Shown here: one piece after another, positions 1 through 5,262 of the stretch
Numbering within the stretch: the first letter of the stretch is position 1
Layout of the letters: each line of letters begins with the position of its first letter
Assembly (NCBI GenBank): GCA_029856375.1
Contig: JAHQWX010000169.1
Span: 1 to 5,262 of the forward strand
Length of the DNA stretch: 5,262 bases
Direction: 5' to 3'
Source of the DNA: Promethearchaeia archaeon
GTDB lineage: Archaea; Asgardarchaeota; Lokiarchaeia; Sigyniarchaeales; SOKP01
Translations under genes and position numbers: made by a program
The notes under the pieces: model-generated
What the model saw: only the letters and a program-made list of their open reading frames with translations
What the model was told of the DNA's origin: nothing
Databases searched by the model: none

Positions 1-663
1 GAATTAAATCAAGACTTAGTTTCAGGTTTTCTCACAGCTCTTAAGGACTTCGCTAGTGAAATCTCCCAAGGGAAAGGGCAACTAAAAATTGTGGATATGA
101 GGCTATTCAACCTTATTTTAGTATTTAAATCTGGCGTATTAGTCGTAGTAGCAGCTGATAAAAATGACTCCAGAGAGATAGCTCAAAAGAAATTAGAAGA
201 TATCGTTGAAGAATTCTCGAAACGATTCGATAAGGATATTGAATCCTGGTCTGGAGATGTAAGAATTTTTAAGGGTTTCGAGAGCGTAATTGATGAAATT
301 TTAGAAAATGGTAAAGCTTCAGAAGTACCAATTAAAATACCTATACTAAAGATATTCAAGAAAGACTTTGAAAAATCTCAGAAAGACATTAGGAAAAAGG
401 GAATAGTGTTGAAAGAAGTTGATTTAACTTCTAATATTGAAAAGATTGAACCACCCGAGTGGGCAAAAACGAAAAAACTACCAAAACAAGTTGTAAGTCA
501 GGGAATTATTTCAGATAAGGAGTTTGAAATCGCCCATATATGCGATGGTTTTCATACAGTTGAAAAAATCGCTGAAGAAGTTGGAATACCCGAAACTGAA
601 ATACAATCAGTTATCGAAAAGTTAGACGAACTAGAATTACTGAAATGGGTAACAATTGAATAG
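1..663 (+). CDS. Longin-like domain protein with C-terminal winged helix (5' end missing)
   Basis: The reading frame is open from the first base, so the gene starts outside the window; 220 residues are visible. The GTG at 91 could be mistaken for a start but lies inside the first domain. Visible residues 5-21 (DLVSGFLTALKDFASEI), then a strand-rich stretch to about residue 80 (LKIVDMRLFNLILVF, VLVVVAAD, then a helix ending EEFSKRF), fit the longin/roadblock-like alpha-beta fold common in Asgard archaeal proteins tied to small GTPase systems. Residues 80-160 are a charged linker. Residues 162-220 form a helix-turn-helix-like unit (FEIAHICDGFHTVEKIAEEV, then a second helix and a terminal strand LLKWVTIE), typical of a winged helix. 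The protein is probably cytosolic, with a role in protein-protein or GTPase-linked regulation; DNA binding is not shown. The domain assignments come from sequence pattern only. A 64-base gap separates it from cutA. Confidence 0.75.
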   Translation, partial: ELNQDLVSGFLTALKDFASEISQGKGQLKIVDMRLFNLILVFKSGVLVVVAADKNDSREIAQKKLEDIVEEFSKRFDKDIESWSGDVRIFKGFESVIDEILENGKASEVPIKIPILKIFKKDFEKSQKDIRKKGIVLKEVDLTSNIEKIEPPEWAKTKKLPKQVVSQGIISDKEFEIAHICDGFHTVEKIAEEVGIPETEIQSVIEKLDELELLKWVTIE

Positions 664-690
664 ATTATTACGTTTTCGTTAGTTCTTCCT

Positions 691-720
691 AAATTTATTA
701 AAAATACTTATTTTATGAGG
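691..720 (+). promoter_or_regulatory. Possible TATA-like promoter and Shine-Dalgarno site for cutA
   Basis: An AT-rich stretch TTTATTAAAAAT at about 694-705 could be an archaeal TATA box, 22-33 bases before the cutA start. GAGG at 717-720 lies 7 bases before the ATG at 728 and is a reasonable ribosome binding site that supports this start. The surrounding DNA is AT-rich throughout, so the TATA call is weak; the GAGG is better supported. Confidence 0.4.
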
Positions 721-727
721 AAACTGG

Positions 728-1045
728 ATGCCCTTTATGATATTCTTCTCAACTGTTCCAAATATTGAGGAAGGAAAGCAAATTGCTCGTGTATTAGTTG
801 AACAAAAAATAGCTGCATGCGTTAATATCGTTCCAAATGTGATTTCTATTTATGAATGGAAGAATAACATTGAAGAAGACAACGAACTCATCCTAATTAT
901 TAAAACTAAAAAAGAAAACAGCGAGATATTAATCAATAAACTAAAAGAAATCCATAGCTACGAAGTTCCGGAATGTATAGGCATAGAAATTAAGGAAGGT
1001 TCAAAAGAATATTTAGACTGGATTGAAGAAATTACAAGCGTTTAG
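728..1045 (+). CDS. cutA: CutA1 divalent cation tolerance protein
   Basis: The protein is 105 residues, the normal length for CutA1, a small cytosolic trimer of ferredoxin-like subunits with PII-like architecture. Family hallmarks are in order: LVEQKIAACVNIVPNV at 23-38 with the conserved Cys31, then S40, Y42 and W44 in the strand that follows, E53 and the KT pair at 59-60, and the H-x-Y-E-x-P block at 76-81. The last helix (EYLDWIEEI) also fits. The family was named from copper sensitivity in Escherichia coli and binds divalent metals, but its physiological role is unresolved. The ATG at 728 gives the normal family start (MPFMIFFST, first strand) and has GAGG 7 bases upstream; the ATG at 715 is out of frame. 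The next gene begins 8 bases after the stop, so the two are probably cotranscribed. Confidence 0.95.
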   Translation: MPFMIFFSTVPNIEEGKQIARVLVEQKIAACVNIVPNVISIYEWKNNIEEDNELILIIKTKKENSEILINKLKEIHSYEVPECIGIEIKEGSKEYLDWIEEITSV

Positions 1046-1053
1046 TATTACTA

Positions 1054-1878
1054 ATGTGTATCGATCTTTTTCATGTTGATTGGGTCTTTTGGGGCACAAT
1101 AATCATCATTCTTCTAATTAGTTTCTTAGTTTCAGTGAAAATTTTCAAATATACTCAAAGATGGCGGAGTTCGTTATCAAATACATCACTAATACTTGAG
1201 GAATTAAGAGATTTTAAAATCGAAACGAGTCAGCAACATAGATACAAATTTTCAATTGTCTTAATTACAACAAGAGAAGTATTAAAAGCTCAAATGAAAG
1301 CTCCATTAATAATTATTTTCAAACATAAAGAACAAACTCTCTCTTATGCGGAAGCACTAGCAAATATTGGAAATAAAGTAATAATTATTGATTTCGCCAA
1401 ACTTAGAAAAATTAAAAACGGAAAATTTCTCAAAACTGAAGTTGATGATGAATTACTTAGTCCAATTTCGAAGTCAGTATGCAACTATTTCTCAAATTTA
1501 GAATATGGAAGCAAGGAAGAATGCAACCTTGTTTTATTTCCAAATGCAATTAAGCATTTTCTTAAATGCAAAACATATGAACATATTTTTAATAATATTT
1601 TTCTTATTTTCGGGAATATTCCGAAGGATTTCGAGTTATTAGACAAATTTCTACAACGAAATTCAATTACCAAATCCAAATTTTATTATATTATTCCAAT
1701 TAAGCGTTTTTTAAAAGATAGCAAAGATTTGCTTAACCCTCTTAATAGAATAAAAAAAACTTATAAACTAAATGAAAAGAATTTTTTGATTCTCGAGAAT
1801 TCAACCAAGTCTATGAAAAATTACGAAACGATTGTAATAGGGTTTATTTCCAATATTATATTAAATAATATTAATTAA
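1054..1878 (+). CDS. Membrane-anchored protein of unknown function, degenerate alpha/beta-hydrolase-like
   Basis: I do not recognise a named family for this 274-residue protein. Residues 11-30 (core GTIIIILLISFLVSV) form one transmembrane segment; the following KIFKYTQRWR is basic, which favours a cytoplasmic soluble domain. The soluble part alternates strands and helices in the order of an alpha/beta hydrolase: strand APLIIIF (83-89), helix SYAEALANIG, strand KVIIIDFA (108-115), strand-turn-helix NLVLFPNAIKHFL (158-170), strand NIFLIFGNIP (181-190), strand KFYYIIPI (209-216), and strand FLILENS (244-250) followed by a final helix. No oxyanion HG, no G-x-S-x-G elbow (FPNAI lies there instead) and no late catalytic His are visible, so it would not be an active hydrolase. 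The fold is my inference. The ATG lies 8 bases after the cutA stop with no clear Shine-Dalgarno sequence, so translation may be coupled. Confidence 0.8.
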   Translation: MCIDLFHVDWVFWGTIIIILLISFLVSVKIFKYTQRWRSSLSNTSLILEELRDFKIETSQQHRYKFSIVLITTREVLKAQMKAPLIIIFKHKEQTLSYAEALANIGNKVIIIDFAKLRKIKNGKFLKTEVDDELLSPISKSVCNYFSNLEYGSKEECNLVLFPNAIKHFLKCKTYEHIFNNIFLIFGNIPKDFELLDKFLQRNSITKSKFYYIIPIKRFLKDSKDLLNPLNRIKKTYKLNEKNFLILENSTKSMKNYETIVIGFISNIILNNIN

Positions 1879-1896
1879 TTTGTAAACTTCCTTCAA

Positions 1897-2580
1897 ATGA
1901 GTCAAACTCGAATCGTTTACACCAAAGAACATTGGGATCTTCTCGCTCAAAAACGCGCAAGAGCTAAGGACTTATTAGAACTTTTTTATAAAGAAGGTTT
2001 AAAACCACACGCGTTTGGAAGTATCGCTCGTGGAGATATTAATCCACGAAGCGATATTGATATTGTGTTTTTTCAAACAATTCCAACTTTTAAGATAGAA
2101 TATATTCTTGAAGTAAATAAAGAAAGAATCATGTCTAAAGAAATTACTCAAGCTACGCCTGGGGATGCAATTAAAGCAAGTATATTTCTATCAGAATTAG
2201 AGTGTTTAACTATTCCACTTACGAGCTTTAAAGGTAATTCCGTTCAATTTTATGGTTTTACTGGTTCAATAGATTTAACTCAAATACTAAATGATGTAAG
2301 ATTGCCCGGAATAAATAAGCAATTGTTAATTATAATCCCCGAAGAAGAAGGACATAATGAATTAGAATTGCACAGTAATGAAGCATTCGCTGCGAAATTA
2401 CTTAATATAGATTTAGATTTTATCCATCAAAGAATACGGATTTTGACCAAAAGAGAAAAAATTGGTAGAACTGGAGTGTTTCTTCATGAACGATTGAGGC
2501 CTGACGAAAATTTTGAAAAGGTCCTAAAGGATATCGGAAACAAGAATTCTTATGTGAGAAAAATTCTAATGGATAATTGA
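1897..2580 (+). CDS. Archaeal predicted nucleotidyltransferase (Pol beta-like fold)
   Basis: The 227-residue protein has the nucleotidyltransferase signature GS-x-ARGD at 41-47 followed by SDIDI at 52-56; D53 and D55 would bind catalytic metal ions. A helix rich in Arg and Lys precedes it. The third carboxylate expected on a later strand is not obvious; E102 in ECLTIPL is the nearest candidate. The C-terminal half holds blocks I associate with a widespread archaeal family of predicted nucleotidyltransferases: FYGFTGSIDL (118-127), RLPGINKQLLIIIPEEEGH (135-153), a helical segment around EAFAAKLLNIDLDFIHQRI, and GRTGVFLHERL (190-200). Substrate and reaction are unknown; transfer of a nucleotide to a protein, RNA or small molecule is possible. 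The start at 1897 has no clear Shine-Dalgarno sequence and lies 18 bases after the preceding stop. The radical SAM gene follows after 16 bases, suggesting a joint pathway. Confidence 0.88.
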   Translation: MSQTRIVYTKEHWDLLAQKRARAKDLLELFYKEGLKPHAFGSIARGDINPRSDIDIVFFQTIPTFKIEYILEVNKERIMSKEITQATPGDAIKASIFLSELECLTIPLTSFKGNSVQFYGFTGSIDLTQILNDVRLPGINKQLLIIIPEEEGHNELELHSNEAFAAKLLNIDLDFIHQRIRILTKREKIGRTGVFLHERLRPDENFEKVLKDIGNKNSYVRKILMDN

Positions 2581-2596
2581 GGGTTCAGGATATTCG

Positions 2597-3724
2597 ATGA
2601 GTGGAAAAATTTCAAGAACGAGAGGGGAATCGTATTTTATTAAGGGGATACCTGATGGGTGTAAATATTGCATTAAAGGTCAAAAAGTAGTCCTCTTTCT
2701 TAATGGAATTTGTCAAAAACCAGATCAATGTTCGTGGTATTGCCCGATATCACAAGATAGAAAAGATAGGGATATTACTTTCGCTGATGAAATTGAAGTA
2801 AAAAGTAATAATGACATCGCTACCGAAATCAATTTAACTAATGCCAAAGGAATATCAATAACCGGAGGAGAACCGCTTTCTAATAAAAATATAAATAAAA
2901 CGCTGGAATACATTGAATTTGTGAAAAATCTGAAAGGAAGCGACTTCCATGTCCATATTTATACTAACGGAGTTAATTTCAATAAAAATATTGCCCAAAA
3001 ATTAGCTACTACTGGTTTAGACGAGATTAGATTCCACCCTTCTAAGACAGATTGGAAAAACATCAAATATGCCTTGAACAAAGGAATAAAAGTGGGCGCA
3101 GAAGTCCCCGTAATTCCAAAACAACAATATTTAAAAGAGATTTTGGAATTAATTCTTTTTTTAGATGAGATCAATTGTGATTTCATTAATCTAAACGAAT
3201 TTGAATACTGCTATCCAAACAGTAATAATCTAAAAGATAGAGGATTTCTATTAAAAGCAGGAACAATAGCATCAGTAGAGGGAAGTGAGCAAAGTGCTCT
3301 TAATTTATTGAAAGAAGTTTCAAATAAAACCAGTTTAAAAATTCATTACTGCCCTATTATTTTAAAAGATCTATATCAACTTAAAAATCGGTATAAACGC
3401 AGAGCAAGAAATATTAGAAAACCTTATGAAGTAGTAACAAGTGCAGGACTCCTCGTTTTTGCGCAAATTGAAGGAAACCAGAATAACATTCGTCGATTCA
3501 TAGATGATTTTCTATCCAATCTAGACGTTCAAAAAAATTTATTTTCTTTCGAAGGCTCATCATTATATTTACCGTGGTACATTCCGATTTATAGAGAATT
3601 TTTAAATGTAATGAACTCCTATGACCTGGAATGTTTCATAATAGAAGGAATACCATTTAGAGGGAATTTATTCCAAATTACTGAAAAAACTCCAATTAAC
3701 CTTATTAATATTATTGAAAAATAA
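2597..3724 (+). CDS. Radical SAM protein related to pyruvate formate-lyase activating enzymes
   Basis: The 375-residue protein has a radical SAM core. VVLFLNGIC (31-39) leads into a three-cysteine cluster motif C39-x5-C45-x3-C49 followed by PIS; this would hold the 4Fe-4S cluster that cleaves S-adenosylmethionine. GGEP at 90-93 is the SAM-binding motif. Later barrel strands are HIYTNG (120-125), DEIRFHPS (142-149), GAEVPVIP (167-174) and FINLNEFE (196-203), with HYCP at 250-253. Two further cysteines, C22 and C25 (CKYC), precede the core. Residues from about 270 form a separate C-terminal domain. It resembles the archaeal uncharacterised group related to pyruvate formate-lyase activating enzymes; the substrate is unknown. 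The cluster spacing differs from the usual C-x3-C-x2-C. The ATG at 2597 lies 16 bases after the nucleotidyltransferase stop, with TGAGGG overlapping that stop as a distant possible ribosome site, so the genes are likely cotranscribed. Confidence 0.9.
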   Translation: MSGKISRTRGESYFIKGIPDGCKYCIKGQKVVLFLNGICQKPDQCSWYCPISQDRKDRDITFADEIEVKSNNDIATEINLTNAKGISITGGEPLSNKNINKTLEYIEFVKNLKGSDFHVHIYTNGVNFNKNIAQKLATTGLDEIRFHPSKTDWKNIKYALNKGIKVGAEVPVIPKQQYLKEILELILFLDEINCDFINLNEFEYCYPNSNNLKDRGFLLKAGTIASVEGSEQSALNLLKEVSNKTSLKIHYCPIILKDLYQLKNRYKRRARNIRKPYEVVTSAGLLVFAQIEGNQNNIRRFIDDFLSNLDVQKNLFSFEGSSLYLPWYIPIYREFLNVMNSYDLECFIIEGIPFRGNLFQITEKTPINLINIIEK

Positions 3725-3748
3725 TATAATAAAAAAGCCCTTTTATAA
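3720..3748 (+). promoter_or_regulatory. Possible TATA-like promoter for a leaderless GNAT transcript
   Basis: TAATATAATAAA at about 3722-3733 lies roughly 16-27 bases before the ATG at 3749, the distance expected between an archaeal TATA box and a start site at or next to the start codon. There is no Shine-Dalgarno sequence in the 24-base gap, which agrees with leaderless initiation. The box overlaps the stop codon of the radical SAM gene, and AT-rich background makes chance matches likely. Confidence 0.35.
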
Positions 3749-4207
3749 ATGAAATTGTCCTCGTCAATTTACATCCAAAATGTGAATGAAAGCGACTTAG
3801 AAGAAATAGCAATCTTAGAGGAAAAGGTTTTTGGGATAGACGGATTTTCGTTAGAACTTCTCCAAAAATTGATTCATCGTAATATAGTATTCGCGAAAAT
3901 AATTGACAAAAAAAGAAAAATACTAGGTATCTCGATTTGTATAGAAGGCGTGAAGAAGCTAGCGAATATAGTCAATTTTGTAATTAGAAAAGATTATCAA
4001 AATCAAGGATTAGGGACATTACTTTTAAAAAAGACATTAAAAGAAATAAATAAGAAAAAACAGTTTAAGTTTGTGACATTAAATGTAAATGTCGACAATG
4101 ATGTTGCAATTAAATTGTATAAAAAATTTGGATTTAACATAATTAAGAAAATAGAGAATTATTACGAATCGGGAGCATCAAGTTTTTTAATGCAACTCGA
4201 GTTTTGA
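3749..4207 (+). CDS. GNAT family N-acetyltransferase, RimI-like
   Basis: The 152-residue protein is a full-length single-domain GNAT enzyme, which moves an acetyl group from acetyl-CoA to an amine. The early helix region ESDLEEIAILEEKVFG (14-29) fits the RimI/Ard1 start. Motif A is VNFVIRKDYQNQGLGTLLL (75-93) with the pyrophosphate-binding Q84-x2-G87-x-G89. VNVDNDVAIKLYKKFGF (113-129) is the motif B strand and helix, with the N, A, Y and GF positions typical of the family. NYYESGASSFLMQLEF at the C terminus matches the YY and final strand of RimI-like enzymes. Archaeal members acetylate protein N termini, and this one may too, but the substrate cannot be read from sequence. It could be a separate transcription unit: a TATA-like box lies just upstream and there is no Shine-Dalgarno sequence. 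Confidence 0.9.
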   Translation: MKLSSSIYIQNVNESDLEEIAILEEKVFGIDGFSLELLQKLIHRNIVFAKIIDKKRKILGISICIEGVKKLANIVNFVIRKDYQNQGLGTLLLKKTLKEINKKKQFKFVTLNVNVDNDVAIKLYKKFGFNIIKKIENYYESGASSFLMQLEF

Positions 4208-4227
4208 AAGTCTTTTGAAATCACGAT

Positions 4228-4286
4228 AATTATAAATAGGCGACTTAAGTATTATTATATTATTGTACATCAGTTAGAAATAGGTG
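4228..4286 (+). promoter_or_regulatory. Promoter-like TATA box and ribosome site for the 53-residue gene
   Basis: AATTATAAATA at 4228-4238 is the best archaeal TATA-like box in the window and would place transcription start near 4255-4265, giving a leader of about 30-40 bases. AGGTG at 4282-4286 lies 7 bases before the ATG at 4294 and fits an archaeal Shine-Dalgarno site. A second AT-rich stretch at 4251-4264 is an alternative box. The 86-base gap after the GNAT gene suggests independent transcription. Confidence 0.5.
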
Positions 4287-4293
4287 TAAGGAA

Positions 4294-4455
4294 ATGCCTC
4301 AACTGGATGATGAACTAAAAAAAGCAATTAAAGAAGGTAAGAAATTGGAGTCTGTAGACCCCGCAGAACTAGAAAGAATTAAGGCAGAACGAGAAAAGAG
4401 AAAAGCCGAACTTGAGAAAATAAAAGAAGCCCTTGAGAAACAAGGGCAAGGTTAA
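4294..4455 (+). CDS. 53-residue charged helical protein with a WH2-like motif
   Basis: This small gene runs from an ATG with AGGTG 7 bases upstream to a TAA at 4453. It is bounded by a TATA-like box before and three T-tracts after, which supports a real, separately transcribed gene. Residues 8-21 (LKKAIKEGKKLESV) keep the spacing L-x3-I-x2-G-x2-L-x2-V of the WH2 actin-binding motif, in which an amphipathic helix is followed by an LKKV/T-like stretch; here that stretch is LESV, compared with LKSV in WASP. DPAE at 23-26 begins a second helix of alternating Lys/Arg and Glu, with a Leu/Ile pattern (L27, I30, L41, I44, L48) that could be a short coiled coil, ending in a flexible GQG. There is no signal or membrane segment, so it is probably cytosolic. 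Actin binding is a hypothesis; a generic charged helix protein is the alternative. Confidence 0.75.
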   Translation: MPQLDDELKKAIKEGKKLESVDPAELERIKAEREKRKAELEKIKEALEKQGQG

Positions 4456-4456
4456 C

Positions 4457-4491
4457 TTTTTTTTATTCTTTTTTTTTACTTATCTTTTTTT
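4457..4491 (+). terminator. Triple T-tract archaeal terminator
   Basis: Directly after the TAA at 4453-4455 come three T-runs of 8 (4457-4464), 9 (4469-4477) and 7 (4485-4491) bases on the coding strand. Archaeal RNA polymerase terminates at such non-template U-tracts without needing a hairpin, and none is visible here. The position matches the end of the 53-residue gene and separates it from pelota. Confidence 0.8.
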
Positions 4492-4541
4492 ATCATAATC
4501 TCTTAATATTTTCTAGAAATCATCTAGTTAGGTTTAGGAGA

Positions 4542-5262
4542 TTGCAAATCAAACATTACGACGGTAAAAAAGGAGAATTATCGGTTCAAATAGAATGTTT
4601 AAACGACTTATGGGAATTATTTAATGTAATTCGTAAAGATGATAAGGTTACCTCGAGAACTTCGAGACGTGTAGTTATTAGAGATGGTGTAGGAGAGCGA
4701 AAACCTATGATCTTAACTCTGGAAGTGAAAGATATTTCTTTTCACGAATACTCTAACCGCCTAAGATTAAAAGGCACTATTATTGAAGGTCCCGATGATT
4801 TAGTCTCTTTTGGGTCATATCACACTATAAATGTTTCTATCGGTTCCAAAATCAATATTATTAAAAACCAATGGATGAAACACGATTTAAAACGAATAGA
4901 AAAATGTTCGAATGTTCAGAATTTTCGAATGCTTATTATCGCAATCGACTCAGGATTAGCAACAATTGCTTTAGTTTCAGACTATAGCCAAAATATATTA
5001 ACAAGCGTAAGACATAACATTCCGGGAAAAAGATACGAGAAAATCCTTAGAAATAAAGAAATTGAAGAGTTTTTGGGCAAAGTTGAGTCTGTTATCACAG
5101 AAAATCTAGAAAGAATTGAATTTAATTTAATAATTATAACTGGACCTGGAGGCTTCAAGGAGAAATACGCAGAAATCTTAAAGAAAAAACATCCAAAAAT
5201 TTCACATAAATTGAAAGTTCTTAATTCAAGTTCGGCTACTTCAAGTGCTATAAAAGAGATTA
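4542..5262 (+). CDS. pelA: Pelota/Dom34, mRNA surveillance and ribosome rescue factor (3' end missing)
   Basis: The visible 240 residues cover the N-terminal and most of the central domain of archaeal Pelota, about two thirds of the usual ~350 residues; the gene runs off the right edge. Pelota resembles eRF1 and, with aEF1alpha/aABCE1, splits ribosomes stalled on mRNA. Hallmarks: KKGELSVQIECLNDLWELFNVI (9-30) in the first strand and helix, TSRTSRRVV (37-45), LRLKGTIIEGP (74-84), and the characteristic GSYHT at 91-95 followed by K..QW (108-111). The central domain has IAIDSGLATIALV (133-145), IPGKR (160-164) and TGPGGFKEKY (200-209). No in-frame ATG exists upstream; the TTG at 4542 gives the expected family N terminus (M-x-I). 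GGAG at 4537-4540 is only 1 base before it, so the AGGT at 4530-4533, 8 bases before, may be the real ribosome site. The preceding T-tracts imply its own promoter. Confidence 0.93.
   Translation, partial: MQIKHYDGKKGELSVQIECLNDLWELFNVIRKDDKVTSRTSRRVVIRDGVGERKPMILTLEVKDISFHEYSNRLRLKGTIIEGPDDLVSFGSYHTINVSIGSKINIIKNQWMKHDLKRIEKCSNVQNFRMLIIAIDSGLATIALVSDYSQNILTSVRHNIPGKRYEKILRNKEIEEFLGKVESVITENLERIEFNLIIITGPGGFKEKYAEILKKKHPKISHKLKVLNSSSATSSAIKEI

Noticed and set aside
91..663. A shorter gene starting at GTG 91
   Set aside because: The frame is open to base 1 and the upstream residues (DLVSGFLTALKDFASEI) belong to the same longin-like domain, so the GTG is internal.
1485..1679. Reverse-strand open frame of 64 codons
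   Set aside because: It lies wholly inside the plus-strand membrane protein gene, has no promoter or ribosome site, and its translation resembles no protein.
1789..1800. Perfect 12-base palindrome ATTCTCGAGAAT
   Set aside because: It is inside a coding region, encodes ordinary residues, and has no partner copy; probably chance in AT-rich DNA.
1855..1880. AT-rich stretch as a promoter for the nucleotidyltransferase
   Set aside because: It is coding sequence for the Asn/Ile-rich end of the preceding protein; AT content alone does not distinguish a TATA box here.
2725..3186. Two reverse-strand open frames of 62 and 75 codons
   Set aside because: Both are antisense to the well-supported radical SAM core and look like shadows of its codon pattern.
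4303..4311. ATGATGA resembling a C box of an archaeal C/D guide RNA
   Set aside because: No D, D' or C' boxes with suitable spacing follow, and the bases encode Asp-Asp-Glu of the 53-residue protein. A similar ATGATGA near 1444 fails for the same reason.
4651..4670. Repeated TCGAGA units in pelota
   Set aside because: They encode the Thr-Ser-Arg repeat of the conserved TSRTSRR segment and are explained by the protein.

Overview
The window is AT-rich, gene-dense and entirely plus-strand. It looks archaeal: it carries an archaeal-type Pelota, TATA-like promoter boxes, T-tract termination, and two uncharacterised enzyme families found mainly in archaea (a nucleotidyltransferase and a radical SAM protein). 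The first gene, a longin-like domain fused to a winged helix, points to an Asgard archaeon, possibly Lokiarchaeia-like. That lineage call is an inference from protein resemblance, not from a phylogenetic marker.

Layout. Positions 1-663 hold the 3' part of a longin-like/winged-helix gene that enters from outside the window. Positions 728-1878 hold CutA1 and, 8 bases later, a membrane-anchored protein of unknown function that resembles an alpha/beta-hydrolase fold without its catalytic residues. Positions 1897-3724 hold a nucleotidyltransferase and a radical SAM enzyme, 16 bases apart and probably cotranscribed. Positions 3749-4207 hold a RimI-like GNAT acetyltransferase with its own possible promoter. 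Positions 4294-4455 hold a 53-residue, highly charged protein with its own promoter-like box and a triple T-tract terminator. A Pelota (ribosome rescue) gene starts at a TTG at 4542 and runs off the right edge.

How the genes relate. CutA1, GNAT and Pelota are housekeeping functions. The nucleotidyltransferase and radical SAM pair may act in one uncharacterised modification pathway. The most interesting item is the 53-residue protein: residues 8-21 follow the spacing of the eukaryotic actin-binding WH2 motif (L-x3-I-x2-G-x2-L-x2-V), followed by a charged helix. Asgard archaea are known to have actin homologues and actin regulators such as profilin and gelsolin-like proteins, so a free-standing WH2-like microprotein is plausible. 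The motif is short and the protein is rich in Lys and Glu, so this is a hypothesis. No tRNA, rRNA, CRISPR array, insertion sequence or convincing reverse-strand gene was seen.
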